From the NCBI GenBank assembly GCA_947503435.1, contig CANNDL010000003.1:542389-606388 (forward strand): a stretch of 64,000 nucleotides of DNA. The letters are read 5' to 3'. The notes beneath the pieces are model-generated. The model searched no databases, was not told the origin of the DNA, and saw only the letters and a program-made list of their open reading frames with translations. Both the position numbers and the translations under genes were made by a program. Positions 1 to 10,503 of this stretch are shown piece after piece; within the stretch, counting starts at the first letter, position 1, and each line of letters opens with the position of its first letter. The stretch is from an uncultured Kangiella sp. GTDB lineage: Bacteria; Pseudomonadota; Gammaproteobacteria; Enterobacterales; Kangiellaceae.

Positions 1-379
<379 letters not shown>

Positions 380-401
380 TTAATCAATTGCTAATCTGTA
401 A

Positions 402-785
402 CTACAGATCCAGCTTAACCACCCAAGGCGCAAACCACTGCGAGAGCACTATAATGACGTAGCCAATTAATAATGCTGCCGGTTGCACCGGTAATAATGT
501 AAATACTGCTATCAAAAGCCCAATGGTTAACAACAATTTAAGGCTTTCGCCCATTGCAAAGTATTTTTTTACTTCGCTTGCTGCCTGCGCTCCTGATTTA
601 CGAAAAACCATACTGGCAAAAATAAAGTTGGCTACTACTACAATGAGGGCACCAACCAATAAAGAAAGGGCTATTTTTGTTGAAAACAACAGTCCAGCTA
701 GCCCTAATAAAACGCTGATGGCTAATTGAATTAATACCATCTTGTAAGCTGCTTGGCGCTGTTTTTTAGCTATGGATTGACTCAT
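402..785 (-). CDS. atpI: ATP synthase subunit I
   Basis: A 127-residue, very hydrophobic protein with four predicted membrane segments (about 15-35, 38-60, 80-98, 102-120) and a basic N-terminus. Size, topology and position directly before atpB match AtpI, the accessory protein thought to help assemble the c-ring or supply magnesium. AtpI is poorly conserved, so the call rests on context as much as on sequence. The 211 bases between it and parB (786-996) should hold the atp operon promoter. I could not fix a single promoter there. Confidence 0.88.
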   Translation of the reverse strand: MSQSIAKKQRQAAYKMVLIQLAISVLLGLAGLLFSTKIALSLLVGALIVVVANFIFASMVFRKSGAQAASEVKKYFAMGESLKLLLTIGLLIAVFTLLPVQPAALLIGYVIIVLSQWFAPWVVKLDL

Positions 786-996
786 AGCATACCTTTCTTA
801 ATCGCTCTAATTTTTGTAATCGATACTATATACATAGAAAACGCCACAAAAAAGAGCCTTTCACCATTCATTCGGGCGGCAAGTATAAAGATTTAAGACG
901 CTTTTATCAACCAAAGGAGCACCCCAATAGCGTTTTTTTTCTTAATGTTTTCAACGCAATTGATAAGTTATTCTAATACTACTAAACCTAGTGTAT

Positions 997-1893
997 TTAC
1001 TCTGGTTCGATACCCAAATGTTGTAGGATCCCATCTAATTCATCAAGGCTATGATAATTAATAACCATTTTTCCTTTGCCCTTTGTACCATGCTGAATAT
1101 CAACGTTAGCACCAATTTTTTCGCCAAGTTGTTGCTCAAGCGCCGAAATATGATGATCTTTGGTCTTTTTCTCTGGTTTTGGCTTAGGATCATTAAGGTT
1201 TCGCACCATCTTTTCAGTTTCACGGACAGTTAAGCCTTTTGCGACCACTATTTTTGCAGTTTCTGTTTGTTTTGATGGCTCTAATGACAATAAAGCACGT
1301 GCATGTCCCATATCAATATCGCCGCGCTCTAATAATGTTTTACAATGCTCCGAAAGTTGTAATAAACGCAGAAGATTGGTAACAGTAGTACGACTCTTAC
1401 CGACTGCATCTGCAGTTTCTTGTTGCGTTAATTCAAACTCATCCATCAAACGCTGTAATGCAAAGGCTTCTTCCATCGCGTTTAAATCTTCACGTTGGAT
1501 ATTCTCAATAAGTGCCATGGCAATGGCGGCTTCATCAGGAACAACCTTTAATAAGACTGGCACCTGATGCAGTCCAGCACGCTGAGCAGCACGCCAACGA
1601 CGCTCACCAGCAATAATTTCATATTTATCTTTGCCAAGTTCACGGATTAAAATCGGTTGGATCATGCCTTGAGCTTTAATCGACTCGGCTAATTCTTCCA
1701 AGCCTTCTTCCGTCATAACGCGGCGTGGCTGATAAACGCCTGGCTGCAAAAACTCCACCGGCATTTCGCGCAATTCATTTTGCTCAACAATCTGTTTAGC
1801 TGGCGCTTGTGATTCTTTGCTACCTTTAGACTTTTTGCTTAAGCTTCCGCCTAATAACGCATCTAAGCCTTTTCCTAATCCTGGTTTACTCAT
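997..1893 (-). CDS. parB: Chromosome partitioning protein ParB
   Basis: ParB binds parS sites and spreads as a CTP-dependent clamp to organise the origin for segregation. The start at 1893 (MSKPGLGKGLDALLG) is chosen because this is the classic ParB N-terminus. A longer upstream frame would overlap parA and adds unrelated residues. The protein is 298 residues. The N-terminal CTP-binding region contains the GERRWRAAQRAGL motif, the central helix-turn-helix includes TQQETADAVGKSRTTV, and a C-terminal dimerisation domain follows. It lies 16 bases after parA in the same operon. Its likely targets are the two parS sites inside recF, about 15 kb away across oriC. Confidence 0.95.
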   Translation of the reverse strand: MSKPGLGKGLDALLGGSLSKKSKGSKESQAPAKQIVEQNELREMPVEFLQPGVYQPRRVMTEEGLEELAESIKAQGMIQPILIRELGKDKYEIIAGERRWRAAQRAGLHQVPVLLKVVPDEAAIAMALIENIQREDLNAMEEAFALQRLMDEFELTQQETADAVGKSRTTVTNLLRLLQLSEHCKTLLERGDIDMGHARALLSLEPSKQTETAKIVVAKGLTVRETEKMVRNLNDPKPKPEKKTKDHHISALEQQLGEKIGANVDIQHGTKGKGKMVINYHSLDELDGILQHLGIEPE

Positions 1894-1909
1894 AGCTGAC
1901 TTAATAACC

Positions 1910-2677
1910 TTACTGTTTTCTGATGATTTCACCAGCCAAAGCCATATATGCTTTGGAACCAGTGGAATGTTTATCGTGTAATAGAACTGGAACCCCGTGG
2001 CTCGGTGCTTCGGCCAAGCGTACATTTCTAGGGATCACTGTACGATAAACTTTGTCTGGAAAATGATTAAATAACTGACGTGAGACTTCTAACGACAAAC
2101 GATTGCGCGGATCATACATAGTTCGCAAGATCCCCTCGATGTCTAAATCTTCGTTAACATGTGCCTGAACTTGGTTAATGGTGTTTAATAACGCCGACAA
2201 ACCTTCCAAAGCATAATATTCACACTGCATTGGGATAATAACTGAATCTGAAGCCACCAAAGCATTTAATGTCAGCATATTTAGTGAAGGTGGACAATCA
2301 ATAAACACGAAGTCATAGTAACCACTTACTTCTTCTAGAGCCATTGCTAAACGCTGTTCTTTATCTTCAAGTTCTAACAGATGGACTTCCGCTGCTGTCA
2401 GATCCGCATTCGAGGGCAGCAAATCAAAACCAGCAACTTCAGAAACCGTGATATGACTTTTGGTTTCACTGGGATCCATCAAAGCATCATAAACTGATAA
2501 CTCTAGAGACATCTTGTCAACACCAGATCCCATGGTGGCATTACCTTGGGGATCAAGATCAACTAACAAGACGCGCTTGCCTTCTTGCGCCATTGAAGCG
2601 GCCAAGTTGACACTTGTGGTCGTTTTACCAACTCCACCTTTTTGATTGGTAACTGAAATGATTCTTGCTTGCGCCAC
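1910..2677 (-). CDS. parA: Chromosome partitioning ATPase ParA (Soj type)
   Basis: A 255-residue deviant Walker ATPase that works with ParB in origin segregation. The deviant Walker A KGGVGKTT is at residues 13-20 and DLDPQGN follows at about 41-47, where the DNA-bound ATP sandwich dimer forms. The later FIDCPPSLNMLTLNAL segment is also typical of the family. It has no N-terminal DNA-binding extension, as expected of chromosomal Soj-type ParA. It sits between rsmG and parB, the conserved mnmG-rsmG-parA-parB order near bacterial origins. Confidence 0.96.
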   Translation of the reverse strand: MAQARIISVTNQKGGVGKTTTSVNLAASMAQEGKRVLLVDLDPQGNATMGSGVDKMSLELSVYDALMDPSETKSHITVSEVAGFDLLPSNADLTAAEVHLLELEDKEQRLAMALEEVSGYYDFVFIDCPPSLNMLTLNALVASDSVIIPMQCEYYALEGLSALLNTINQVQAHVNEDLDIEGILRTMYDPRNRLSLEVSRQLFNHFPDKVYRTVIPRNVRLAEAPSHGVPVLLHDKHSTGSKAYMALAGEIIRKQ

Positions 2678-2700
2678 TATAACCTCGTGCTTCTTTTTGC

Positions 2701-3345
2701 TTATTTGTGTTTTTGTAAATAGATTAAATGACGTTCTTCGCTGCGACTGGGTAATTGAATAGATTCACTTCGGCAAACCTCAACTCTATCTGGTAGTGTA
2801 GCTATTTCATTAACAGGGTAAACCCCTTTCATGGCAAGCCATTGCCCATCTTCAGCGAGTAGGTGTGAAGTCCAAGTGACCATATCCTCAATCGAGGCAA
2901 ATGCACGTGAAAGAATGCAAGCATACCCCGAATTATTCTCAAAGTCTTGTACTCTTGAGTGGATCACTTGAACATTCTGCAAACCTAACTCATAAACCGT
3001 TTGCTTAAGGAAGCGGGTTTTCTTGGAATTAGTATCCAATAAACTGAATTCTTTATCGGGGTTCAATATAGCCAAAGGAATTCCGGGCAAACCGCCGCCA
3101 GTTCCTACATCAATTAAAGAATCAAAAGGCTCAATAAAAGGCGAAATAGAAATCGAGTCCAAAAGGTGCAAATCCAAGGCTTCTTGCTCATTAGTAATGG
3201 CCGTTAGATTAAATGCTTTATTCCATTTTAATAACGCAGCTAAATAAGATAATAGTCGTTCAGATTGTTCGCTCGTTATAGCGATGCCTAATGCTTTACA
3301 TTTTTCAATCAACTGGTTTTGTTGATTAGTACTAGTTGGATCCAT
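2701..3345 (-). CDS. rsmG: 16S rRNA (guanine527-N7)-methyltransferase RsmG
   Basis: RsmG (GidB) methylates N7 of G527 in 16S rRNA using S-adenosylmethionine. The 214-residue product has the SAM-binding glycine loop IDVGTGGGLPGIPLAIL at about residues 78-94 and the SRAFASIEDM segment later, both typical of RsmG. It lies 23 bases upstream of parA, and its ATG is 1 base after the stop of a 39-residue membrane protein gene. This is the usual mnmG-rsmG-par arrangement with one small extra gene inserted. Length matches the family. Confidence 0.95.
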   Translation of the reverse strand: MDPTSTNQQNQLIEKCKALGIAITSEQSERLLSYLAALLKWNKAFNLTAITNEQEALDLHLLDSISISPFIEPFDSLIDVGTGGGLPGIPLAILNPDKEFSLLDTNSKKTRFLKQTVYELGLQNVQVIHSRVQDFENNSGYACILSRAFASIEDMVTWTSHLLAEDGQWLAMKGVYPVNEIATLPDRVEVCRSESIQLPSRSEERHLIYLQKHK

Positions 3346-3346
3346 A

Positions 3347-3466
3347 TTATTTTTCGTTATCGTCGTCTTTATCTTTCTTCTTTTTACTACCTACGAAAAT
3401 TACAAATAAAGCTGCAAATACTGCAACTAGACTGCCAATGATCGCTGCCATGTTAGCCGTTTCCAT
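3347..3466 (-). CDS. Small 39-residue membrane protein between mnmG and rsmG
   Basis: A short open reading frame fits the gap between mnmG and rsmG almost exactly. It begins 12 bases after the mnmG stop and ends 1 base before the rsmG start. Its ATG is preceded by an AAAGGA ribosome-binding sequence at a normal distance. The product begins METANMAAIIGSLVAVFAAL, has one predicted membrane helix (about 6-27) and ends in a strongly charged tail of lysines, aspartates and glutamates. It has no recognised family and its function is unknown. Tight packing and the good ribosome-binding site argue that it is translated as part of the operon. Confidence 0.7.
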   Translation of the reverse strand: METANMAAIIGSLVAVFAALFVIFVGSKKKKDKDDDNEK

Positions 3467-3478
3467 ATTTTTCCTTTG

Positions 3479-5365
3479 TTATGCTGTTTTTAAATGTTTT
3501 CTTTTCTTTAAATACACTAATAATAATGAAATAGCCGCTGGCGTTACTCCCGAAACACGGCTGGCTTGGCCGATGGTCTCAGGCATAATATTAGCCAGCT
3601 TTTGCGCAACTTCATTAGACAAACCCTTAACTTGACTATAGTCTAAATCTAATGGCAAGGCGGTATTCTCATTCCTTTGATTTCTTTCAACTTCTTCTTT
3701 TTGTCGATCGATATATCCTGCGTATTTAACCCGAATTTCCACCTGCTCCGCTACTTTCGGATCAGTTACTGCTGGACCCATTTCAGGCAAGTCCATTAGT
3801 GTTTGGTAACTTAAATCAGGGCGACGCAACAGTTCTTGCGCTTTATAGGCGCGGCTAATAGGATCTTTAATTTGTTGGTTTAGCGCTAAAGCCGCTTTAC
3901 TGTCTGGGCGCACCACCAATTTTGCCATTCGATTTGATTCTTGCTCAATAGATTCCATTTTTTCACTAAAGGCTGACCAGCGAACATCATCAACTAAACC
4001 TAACTCACGACCTTTTTCCGTTAAACGTGAATCGGCATTATCTTCCCGTAAAATCAAACGGTATTCCGCACGAGAAGTGAACATACGATAAGGCTCTTGT
4101 GTCCCTCGCGTGATCAAATCATCAATCAATACACCAATATAGGCTTCGTCTCGGCGCGGCGACCATGAATCTTTACCTTGCGATTGCAATGCTGCATTCA
4201 TACCAGCAATCAGACCTTGGGCCCCAGCTTCTTCATAGCCAGTTGTGCCATTAATTTGGCCGGCAAAATAGAGTCCATTAATGAATTTTGTTTCTAAGGA
4301 GGCTTTTAAATCGCGCGGATCAAAGAAATCATACTCGATGGCATAGCCAGGGCGAGTAATATGGGCGTTTTCAAAACCTTTTATTGAGCGTACTAATTCC
4401 ATCTGCACATCAAACGGTAAACTGGTTGAGATGCCATTCGGATAAAGCTCATCAGAATTTAAACCTTCAGGTTCGACGAAAATTTGATGAGAGTTTTTAT
4501 CAGCAAAACGTACAATTTTATCTTCTATAGAAGGGCAGTAGCGTGGGCCCACGCCTTCAATCTCTCCCGAGTACATTGGCGAGCGATCCAATCCGCCACG
4601 GATCAAATCATGGGTTTGTTCATTAGTATGTGTAATCCAGCAGCTTATTTGTTGCGGATGATCAGATGCTTTGCCCATAAAGGAAAAAGTTGGCACCGGA
4701 CTATCACCTGGCTGCTCTTCCATTTTTGTAAAATCGACTGATTTAGCGTCAATTCGTGGAGGAGTACCGGTTTTTAAACGATCCACTCTAAAAGGTAGTG
4801 CTCGCAATCTTTCTGCCAGGGCAATTGATGGCGGATCACCAGCACGACCGCCAGAATGATTATCAAGCCCAATATGGATTTTGCCACCGAGGAATGTCCC
4901 AACAGTTAACACCACTGAATCAGCATAAAAGTCCAAACCCATTTGAGTTTTAACGCCTTTTACTTGATTCTTTTCTACAATTAAGTCAACTACAGCATTT
5001 TGGAATATTTGCAGCTTATCTTGGCTTTCCAACATATTACGGATAGCTGCTTTATATAAAGCGCGATCTGCCTGGCCACGAGTTGCCCGTACCGCAGGGC
5101 CTTTTGAAGCATTAAGAGTACGAAATTGAATGCCGCCGAGATCTATAGCTTTAGCCATGGCACCGCCAAGAGCATCGATCTCTTTAACCAAATGGCCTTT
5201 ACCTATCCCACCAATGGCAGGGTTACATGACATTTGGCCCAGTGTATCGACATTATGAGTTAACAATAAGGTTCTTACGCCCATGCGTGCAGAGGCCAAG
5301 GCAGCTTCTGTGCCTGCGTGTCCACCACCCACAATAATGACCGAATATTTTTCAGGGTATTTCAT
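3479..5365 (-). CDS. mnmG: tRNA uridine-5-carboxymethylaminomethyl modification enzyme MnmG
   Basis: MnmG (GidA) is the FAD-dependent partner of MnmE. Together they install cmnm5 on U34 of certain tRNAs. The 628-residue protein has the FAD-binding [17 protein letters not shown] at the N-terminus, the [22 protein letters not shown] motif next, and [16 protein letters not shown] residues in the second FAD region (read here as [11 protein letters not shown]). Length is normal. The gene heads the mnmG-rsmG-parAB operon, while its partner mnmE is at 9125-10483. The intergenic stretch 5366-5579 is shared with the divergent CPBP gene and should carry promoters for both. Confidence 0.97.
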   Translation of the reverse strand: MKYPEKYSVIIVGGGHAGTEAALASARMGVRTLLLTHNVDTLGQMSCNPAIGGIGKGHLVKEIDALGGAMAKAIDLGGIQFRTLNASKGPAVRATRGQADRALYKAAIRNMLESQDKLQIFQNAVVDLIVEKNQVKGVKTQMGLDFYADSVVLTVGTFLGGKIHIGLDNHSGGRAGDPPSIALAERLRALPFRVDRLKTGTPPRIDAKSVDFTKMEEQPGDSPVPTFSFMGKASDHPQQISCWITHTNEQTHDLIRGGLDRSPMYSGEIEGVGPRYCPSIEDKIVRFADKNSHQIFVEPEGLNSDELYPNGISTSLPFDVQMELVRSIKGFENAHITRPGYAIEYDFFDPRDLKASLETKFINGLYFAGQINGTTGYEEAGAQGLIAGMNAALQSQGKDSWSPRRDEAYIGVLIDDLITRGTQEPYRMFTSRAEYRLILREDNADSRLTEKGRELGLVDDVRWSAFSEKMESIEQESNRMAKLVVRPDSKAALALNQQIKDPISRAYKAQELLRRPDLSYQTLMDLPEMGPAVTDPKVAEQVEIRVKYAGYIDRQKEEVERNQRNENTALPLDLDYSQVKGLSNEVAQKLANIMPETIGQASRVSGVTPAAISLLLVYLKKRKHLKTA

Positions 5366-5579
5366 TAACTCAACTCTTTAATCACTCAATTTATAACGCA
5401 ATTCATTCTAAATACTGTCGCAATTTAGACAGTAAATCGCTGTATATCGCGAGGGAGGGCGATCATACCGATATTTGACTATCTTTTGAACAGTTAATTG
5501 CGGCTTTTTTTCTTCGCTTTTGACTACCAAAGCATTAATTTAGTCTATAAAATCAATCCTTTAGATAAAAAAAACATCT

Positions 5580-6269
5580 ATGCAGATCCTAGACCAGAAA
5601 ACCATACCTAGCATTGCCCAAGCATTTAGCTTGTTGCTTATTGTGTTTCTGCTCATGTTTGTTATCGGTGGCTTGGTTCTGGTTTTTGACCCAGGAGCTA
5701 ACCTAGATAATATTTCCGCGAATCATTTAGCCTTATCCATCTTCTTGTCGATGAGCATCAGTTATATGCTATTAGCGGTTATCAGTAAGCCTTATTGGCT
5801 AACTCGTTTTATCCCTCAACTTACATTACAACCCTTTTGGCTAGCCGGCGCTTTGCTAGCAGGCATTCTTTGTGCTTTGTTAGTATTACAACTTCAAGTC
5901 TACTTCCCAGCTCCAGAAAACTTAGATACAAGCATTAGTCTAGCGCTAACCGGTAATTTATGGGCTAGTCTACTGGTTTATATCAGTGTGATTTTAATTG
6001 CACCTTTTTTTGAAGAGTATTTATTCCGCGGGATCTTGTTTGAAAGCCTTTTAAAACAATGGGGAACCGTCGTTGCGATACTGATTTCTGCATTTATTTT
6101 TACTTTATTTCATTTATTTGAATACCATCAATACTGGGTCGCTTGGATTTCGGTATTTTGTTTAGCCTTATTACTTGCAATCGTGCGGCATAAAAGCCAA
6201 TCTATGCTTAACCCAATCGTATTGCACGCAACTTATAACACCACTTTATTATTGGTGGGATCGAACTAA
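5580..6269 (+). CDS. CPBP family intramembrane protease
   Basis: A 229-residue integral membrane protein with about seven predicted helices. The C-terminal half carries the CPBP (Abi/CAAX-like) motifs: the EE pair in PFFEEYLFRG at about 144-153, a FTLFHLFEYH histidine helix, and the closing HATYNT histidine. Known relatives cleave prenylated or membrane peptides, but many bacterial members have unknown substrates. The start is the first ATG and has only a weak ribosome-binding site. It is followed after 12 bases by the next gene, suggesting co-transcription. Confidence 0.85.
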   Translation: MQILDQKTIPSIAQAFSLLLIVFLLMFVIGGLVLVFDPGANLDNISANHLALSIFLSMSISYMLLAVISKPYWLTRFIPQLTLQPFWLAGALLAGILCALLVLQLQVYFPAPENLDTSISLALTGNLWASLLVYISVILIAPFFEEYLFRGILFESLLKQWGTVVAILISAFIFTLFHLFEYHQYWVAWISVFCLALLLAIVRHKSQSMLNPIVLHATYNTTLLLVGSN

Positions 6270-6281
6270 CAGGAGTTAACA

Positions 6282-7559
6282 GTGAGATTTTTTATTCGTT
6301 TTTTTATATTTTTGCTAGTTATTGGAGCAGCCGCTTATGGCTATGCTTGGTATAAAAATAAGCAAGCAGTCGACGACTTAATAACGAAAAACGGCGGTAG
6401 CTATTCGAGTACTTACATCGATGCTAATGGCGACAGCGTCATTAAAGGAATTAGCTTTCAAATCCCTGGTTTGCCGCAACCAGCGACGGTAGAAGAATTA
6501 AGAACTGGCACCGGCAATATTCTTACCAATATAAAAGTCTCAAAAGCTTTTAATTCTAATGACCTAGCTTCGCTACCTGAACACTTTGATGTTTATTTCG
6601 ATGTAAAAGGCGCAAAAATCCCCTTAGATCCCATTATGGATCAGGCGACTCCAGCTAGTTCGAATGATTTCTTCGGCGCTGCAACTTATGCAGGCTGTGG
6701 CGATCGTCGAGCTATGTCGATTTCCGATTTATCATCTTTAGGGATTTATGCTTTAGACTCTGATGCTAAAATAAAACTTACCTTGGATAATTCAAATCGC
6801 AAAGCCTTCGCCGATATTTATATCAACCTTGATAAACTAAATACCACTAAGATCAATTTAAGTATCAAGAATTTTAATATGGCTAACCCTCTGGGTCTTA
6901 GTTTTGGCGGCGGATCAATCGAGATAGCTGACAATGGTATTCAAAGGGACATCAATGCTATTTGCGCAAAGGAATCGGAGCTATCTGAAAAGCAATACAC
7001 AGAACGTCATATTTCTTATCTCAAACACTTATTGTTTCAAGAAAACATCTTCTTGAGCCCAGAGTTTTATGAGCAATATGCAAAATACCATAGCAATCCG
7101 CGTTCAATAAAAATGAGTTTTAACCCAAGCAATGACTTACAACCTATGAGCTTAATGGGTGCTTCTCCACGTCGGTTATTAAATCTTTTAAATACCAACG
7201 TTCAATTGAACGATAATTCCATAACACCTTTATTTGGCAATCGTCCTGATCCTTCTGAGCTACCGCAATTAGATCTTGTGACTCCTGAAGATGACGGATT
7301 AACAACTATTTACGGGCTGAAACGACAAGATACTGCCGTATCCAGCATAGGTCGCTATGTGGGTTATAACGCTTATTTTGACTACCGAGGTAATAAATAC
7401 AAAGGAAAAATAAAATCGGTAACAGGCTCAGCAGTAAATGTTCGTTACGAAGTGTCCACTGGTAATTATGTTGAAAAGCCGTTTCGTTTGTCGGACATAT
7501 CAAATCTTGAGGTTCGTCGTGAACAAGTGCAGCCCACCGAAGAAACTACCTCAAACTAG
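6282..7559 (+). CDS. Unknown membrane-anchored protein with C-terminal SH3/Tudor-like segment
   Basis: A 425-residue protein starting at a GTG preceded by AGGAG. An N-terminal hydrophobic anchor (about 2-23) is followed by a long polar region with no family I recognise. Two cysteines (about 143 and 222) could form a periplasmic disulfide. The last 70 residues, containing YVGYNAYFDYRGNKYKGKI and ending in LSDISNLEV, look like a small beta-barrel of the SH3 or Tudor kind. It follows the CPBP gene by 12 bases and ends at a strong terminator. The function is unknown. Confidence 0.75.
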   Translation: MRFFIRFFIFLLVIGAAAYGYAWYKNKQAVDDLITKNGGSYSSTYIDANGDSVIKGISFQIPGLPQPATVEELRTGTGNILTNIKVSKAFNSNDLASLPEHFDVYFDVKGAKIPLDPIMDQATPASSNDFFGAATYAGCGDRRAMSISDLSSLGIYALDSDAKIKLTLDNSNRKAFADIYINLDKLNTTKINLSIKNFNMANPLGLSFGGGSIEIADNGIQRDINAICAKESELSEKQYTERHISYLKHLLFQENIFLSPEFYEQYAKYHSNPRSIKMSFNPSNDLQPMSLMGASPRRLLNLLNTNVQLNDNSITPLFGNRPDPSELPQLDLVTPEDDGLTTIYGLKRQDTAVSSIGRYVGYNAYFDYRGNKYKGKIKSVTGSAVNVRYEVSTGNYVEKPFRLSDISNLEVRREQVQPTEETTSN

Positions 7560-7582
7560 AATTCGTTTTGAAGAATCTAAGC

Positions 7583-7608
7583 AAAAGCCCGCAATAGCGG
7601 GCTTTTTT
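7583..7608 (+). terminator. Rho-independent terminator
   Basis: A GC-rich inverted repeat (AAAAGCCCGC, loop AATA, GCGGGCTTTT) ends in a T-run just after the stop codon of the preceding gene. Confidence 0.92.
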
Positions 7609-7696
7609 ACAGTCTTTATCTTTTCGATTCGAAAAACTTTATAAATTTATGATAAAGTTTTGCTATTAATGAATCTCACCATATTTAGGAGCTGTT

Positions 7697-8542
7697 ATGC
7701 GTTGGAAGGGAAGAGAAGGAAGTAAGAACATCGATGATCGACGTGGTCAACGAATTAAGCGTGGCGCAGGTGTTGGTATCGGCGGAATTATCATGGCTTT
7801 GGTCGCGATCTTTGTCTTTAAACAAGATCCAATGCAAGTGTTGGGCAATACCATGAGCGGTCAAGGACAAAGTCAAACCAGCTCTGAACCTTATCGTCCT
7901 TCCGCTCAAGAACAAGAAGTCGCTGAATTTGTTTCTGTGGTGTTACGCGACACTGAAATTACTTGGGGAAAACTATTTAATCAAGCCAATAGTCGTTACC
8001 AGGAACCTGGTCTAGTCTTATATTCAGGTTCAACACCAACTGCTTGCGGAACCGGCCAAGCTGCTTCAGGTCCTTTTTATTGCCCCGGCGATCAAAAGAT
8101 TTATTTAGATTTAAGTTTTTTAAATGAACTTAAGCGTATGGGAGCTTCCGGTGACTTTGCTTTAGCTTATGTTATTGCACATGAAGTAGGGCACCATATC
8201 CAAACCATTACAGGAACTTCGAGTAACGTTCGAAAATTGCAATCGCAAGCAAGAAGCAAGGCTCAAGCTAACGATCTACAAGTTCGAATGGAATTACAAG
8301 CAGATTGTTTAGCAGGCGTATGGGCTAATCACAATCAACAAAGAACCGGCTCACTAGAGCGCGGCGATATAGAAGAAGCGCTGCAAGCAGCAGCATCAGT
8401 TGGCGATGACAACATTATGAAAAAAGCAGGTATTCCACCGCGTAAAGAGAATTTTACTCACGGCTCTTCTGAACAAAGAATGCAATGGTTTAATCAAGGT
8501 TTAAGAAGTGGTGATTATAATAAGTGTGATACAGGGATTTAA
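7697..8542 (+). CDS. ypfJ: Neutral zinc metallopeptidase, YpfJ family
   Basis: A 281-residue protein of the YpfJ/KPN_02809 putative metallopeptidase family. It begins MRWKGREGSKNIDDRRG, the conserved cytoplasmic N-terminus, followed by a membrane helix at about 28-46. The HExxH zinc motif reads HEVGHH at about 155-160, and the downstream ELQADCLAG provides the third ligand. Two cysteine-containing stretches (TACGTGQAASGPFYCPGD) precede the active site. Family members are membrane-anchored and their substrates are mostly unknown. It is a stand-alone gene bracketed by terminators. Confidence 0.9.
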   Translation: MRWKGREGSKNIDDRRGQRIKRGAGVGIGGIIMALVAIFVFKQDPMQVLGNTMSGQGQSQTSSEPYRPSAQEQEVAEFVSVVLRDTEITWGKLFNQANSRYQEPGLVLYSGSTPTACGTGQAASGPFYCPGDQKIYLDLSFLNELKRMGASGDFALAYVIAHEVGHHIQTITGTSSNVRKLQSQARSKAQANDLQVRMELQADCLAGVWANHNQQRTGSLERGDIEEALQAAASVGDDNIMKKAGIPPRKENFTHGSSEQRMQWFNQGLRSGDYNKCDTGI

Positions 8543-8560
8543 CTTTACGTAACTCGGAAC

Positions 8561-8587
8561 AAAAAGGAGCTGAAAGCTCCTTTTTGT
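8561..8587 (+). terminator. Bidirectional rho-independent terminator
   Basis: The perfect inverted repeat AAAAAGGAGC/GCTCCTTTTT with a five-base loop lies between the ends of two convergent genes and can serve both. Confidence 0.9.
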
Positions 8588-8594
8588 TAATGAA

Positions 8595-9098
8595 TTACTC
8601 TAGTAATAAAGCTGACTTTAATAATGTTTTAGTTTGTTCTTCCATATAGGTTATTTCATTTGTAAACGAAATTGCTGACACCCAATATGTATATTTTTGA
8701 CCGGCAACCAAATAATACATAGTGGTCATTTCATCACCTTCACTTAACCATCTTAATAATTTATAGGATATTTCATTATTAGAAGCACCGGAAATAGTAC
8801 CCTCTGAAATTATGGTTACCTTTTTATTATCCGCATCATTTTTTATTTCTTTCAGCATTCCTTTCCAGTACTTATTGGCTTCTAACCCTCCTGGCTGTTG
8901 ATCTACCAATACTAAGTACTGTAAATCCTCTCCTTTCCAACCATGAACTAACTCTTCATTAGGATCAAAATCTGGAAATACTTGAAAAGTTACATCTAAG
9001 TTTGACGATGAAACTTCGATTGTTTTTCCAATCCTCCAAGTCTCTGCAAAAAGTGAGCCAGAAAACATAAAAACTATAACGAATAACAAAACCCTCAT
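8595..9098 (-). CDS. Unknown exported protein
   Basis: A 167-residue protein with a clear signal peptide: MRVLLFVIVFMFSGSLFA, with likely cleavage before ETW. The mature part is rich in polar and aromatic residues, and I see no conserved catalytic motif or cysteine pair. It lies 26 bases after mnmE on the same strand, so it may be read through from that gene. It is probably periplasmic. No family is recognised and its function is unknown. Confidence 0.7.
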   Translation of the reverse strand: MRVLLFVIVFMFSGSLFAETWRIGKTIEVSSSNLDVTFQVFPDFDPNEELVHGWKGEDLQYLVLVDQQPGGLEANKYWKGMLKEIKNDADNKKVTIISEGTISGASNNEISYKLLRWLSEGDEMTTMYYLVAGQKYTYWVSAISFTNEITYMEEQTKTLLKSALLLE

Positions 9099-9124
9099 AA
9101 CTTCTCCCTAATAAATTTTTTTAA

Positions 9125-10483
9125 CTATTTTCCAATACAAAAACTACTAAATATTTTTCCTAATAAATCATCTGCGGAAAATTCACCGGTAATTTCAGCT
9201 AAAGAGTTTTGCGCTTGGCGCAATTCATCAGCAAGTAATTCACCGGCATTAAAGTCCACTAGTTGCTCTTTGCCTTTTAAACAGAAATTCAAACCTTTTT
9301 GGATCGCATCAAGGTGTCGACGCCTTGCAAGAAACGACCCTTCAGATGACTGCTGATAACCCACAATTTCTTTCAGCTCCTTTTTTAAGGTATCAATGCC
9401 ATGACCTTGTTTGGCACTTAATGGAATGACTTTATAGTCTGAACGAATTGAGCCTTGTTCAAGTTCAGACAGATCTGTTTTATTAGCAACTATTAACAGT
9501 TTATCTTTAAATTTTTCGAAGCGAGTAAAAGATTGATCGATGGCGTGCGGTGAATACTCTGTTACTTCATTTGAGTCTGCAACTAAAATAATTTGATCGG
9601 CTTTTTCGATTTCTTGCCAAGCTCGCTCAATACCTATTTGTTCAACTTTATCATCAGATTCACGCAAACCCGCAGTATCAATAATATGCAATGGCATACC
9701 GTCAATATGAATATGTTCCCGAAGTACGTCACGCGTCGTCCCCGCAATATCGGTAACAATCGCCGTTTCTTTTCCTGCTAAAGCATTCAATAAACTTGAT
9801 TTTCCAGCATTGGGTTTTCCGGCTATAACCACCGTCATTCCTTCGCGTAAAATTGAACCTTGTTGTGCTTCTTGCTGTAATACTTCGATTGAGCTGATGA
9901 TAGTATTTACATCTGCAAGCACTTTGCCGTCTGATAAAAAGTCGATTTCTTCTTCGGGGAAATCAATCGCCGCTTCTACGTAGATTCTCAGAGCAATTAA
10001 TTCTTCTACTAAGCCATGTACTTTAGAAGAAAACTCACCTTGCAAGGAACGAATAGCGGATCGAGCTGCTTGTTCTGATGTCGATTCAATGAGATCAGCA
10101 ATTGCTTCTGCCTGTGCTAAATCTAGCTTATCGTTTAAAAATGCTCTTTCCGAAAATTCACCTGGTTTTGCTAAACGTACACCTAGTTTCAATAATTCTT
10201 TAAGTAAAATATCCATGACTACGGGGCCGCCATGACCTTGCAGCTCTAACACATCTTCACCGGTAAAAGAATGGGGAGCTTTAAAATAGATGGCGATACC
10301 CTGATCTACAACCTGATCTTGATCGTCATAAAAAGGAAGATAACTCGCATCACGAACTTTAAGTTCGGTTTTTAATAGCTTTTGTGCGATTTGTAAGGAT
10401 TGCTTGCCAGAAATTCGAATAATGCCAACGCCACCACGACCGGGTGGCGTTGCAATTGCTGCTATTGTGTCTTGATTACCCAT
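9125..10483 (-). CDS. mnmE: tRNA modification GTPase MnmE
   Basis: MnmE (TrmE) is the GTPase and formyl-THF-binding partner of MnmG in cmnm5U34 synthesis. The 452-residue protein begins with the [20 protein letters not shown] tetrahydrofolate domain. A G domain is inserted ([16 protein letters not shown] near residue 222, [15 protein letters not shown]), and the protein ends in the essential CIGK motif. All expected parts are present. It follows yidC by 20 bases in the rpmH-rnpA-yidD-yidC-mnmE order found near many gammaproteobacterial origins. Confidence 0.97.
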   Translation of the reverse strand: MGNQDTIAAIATPPGRGGVGIIRISGKQSLQIAQKLLKTELKVRDASYLPFYDDQDQVVDQGIAIYFKAPHSFTGEDVLELQGHGGPVVMDILLKELLKLGVRLAKPGEFSERAFLNDKLDLAQAEAIADLIESTSEQAARSAIRSLQGEFSSKVHGLVEELIALRIYVEAAIDFPEEEIDFLSDGKVLADVNTIISSIEVLQQEAQQGSILREGMTVVIAGKPNAGKSSLLNALAGKETAIVTDIAGTTRDVLREHIHIDGMPLHIIDTAGLRESDDKVEQIGIERAWQEIEKADQIILVADSNEVTEYSPHAIDQSFTRFEKFKDKLLIVANKTDLSELEQGSIRSDYKVIPLSAKQGHGIDTLKKELKEIVGYQQSSEGSFLARRRHLDAIQKGLNFCLKGKEQLVDFNAGELLADELRQAQNSLAEITGEFSADDLLGKIFSSFCIGK

Positions 10484-10503
10484 CTTTAAAGATGACTATC
10501 CAA

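Noticed and set aside
1894..2025. Longer ParB with 44 extra N-terminal residues
   Set aside because: The added part overlaps parA and is unlike ParB N-termini. The start at 1893 gives the typical sequence.
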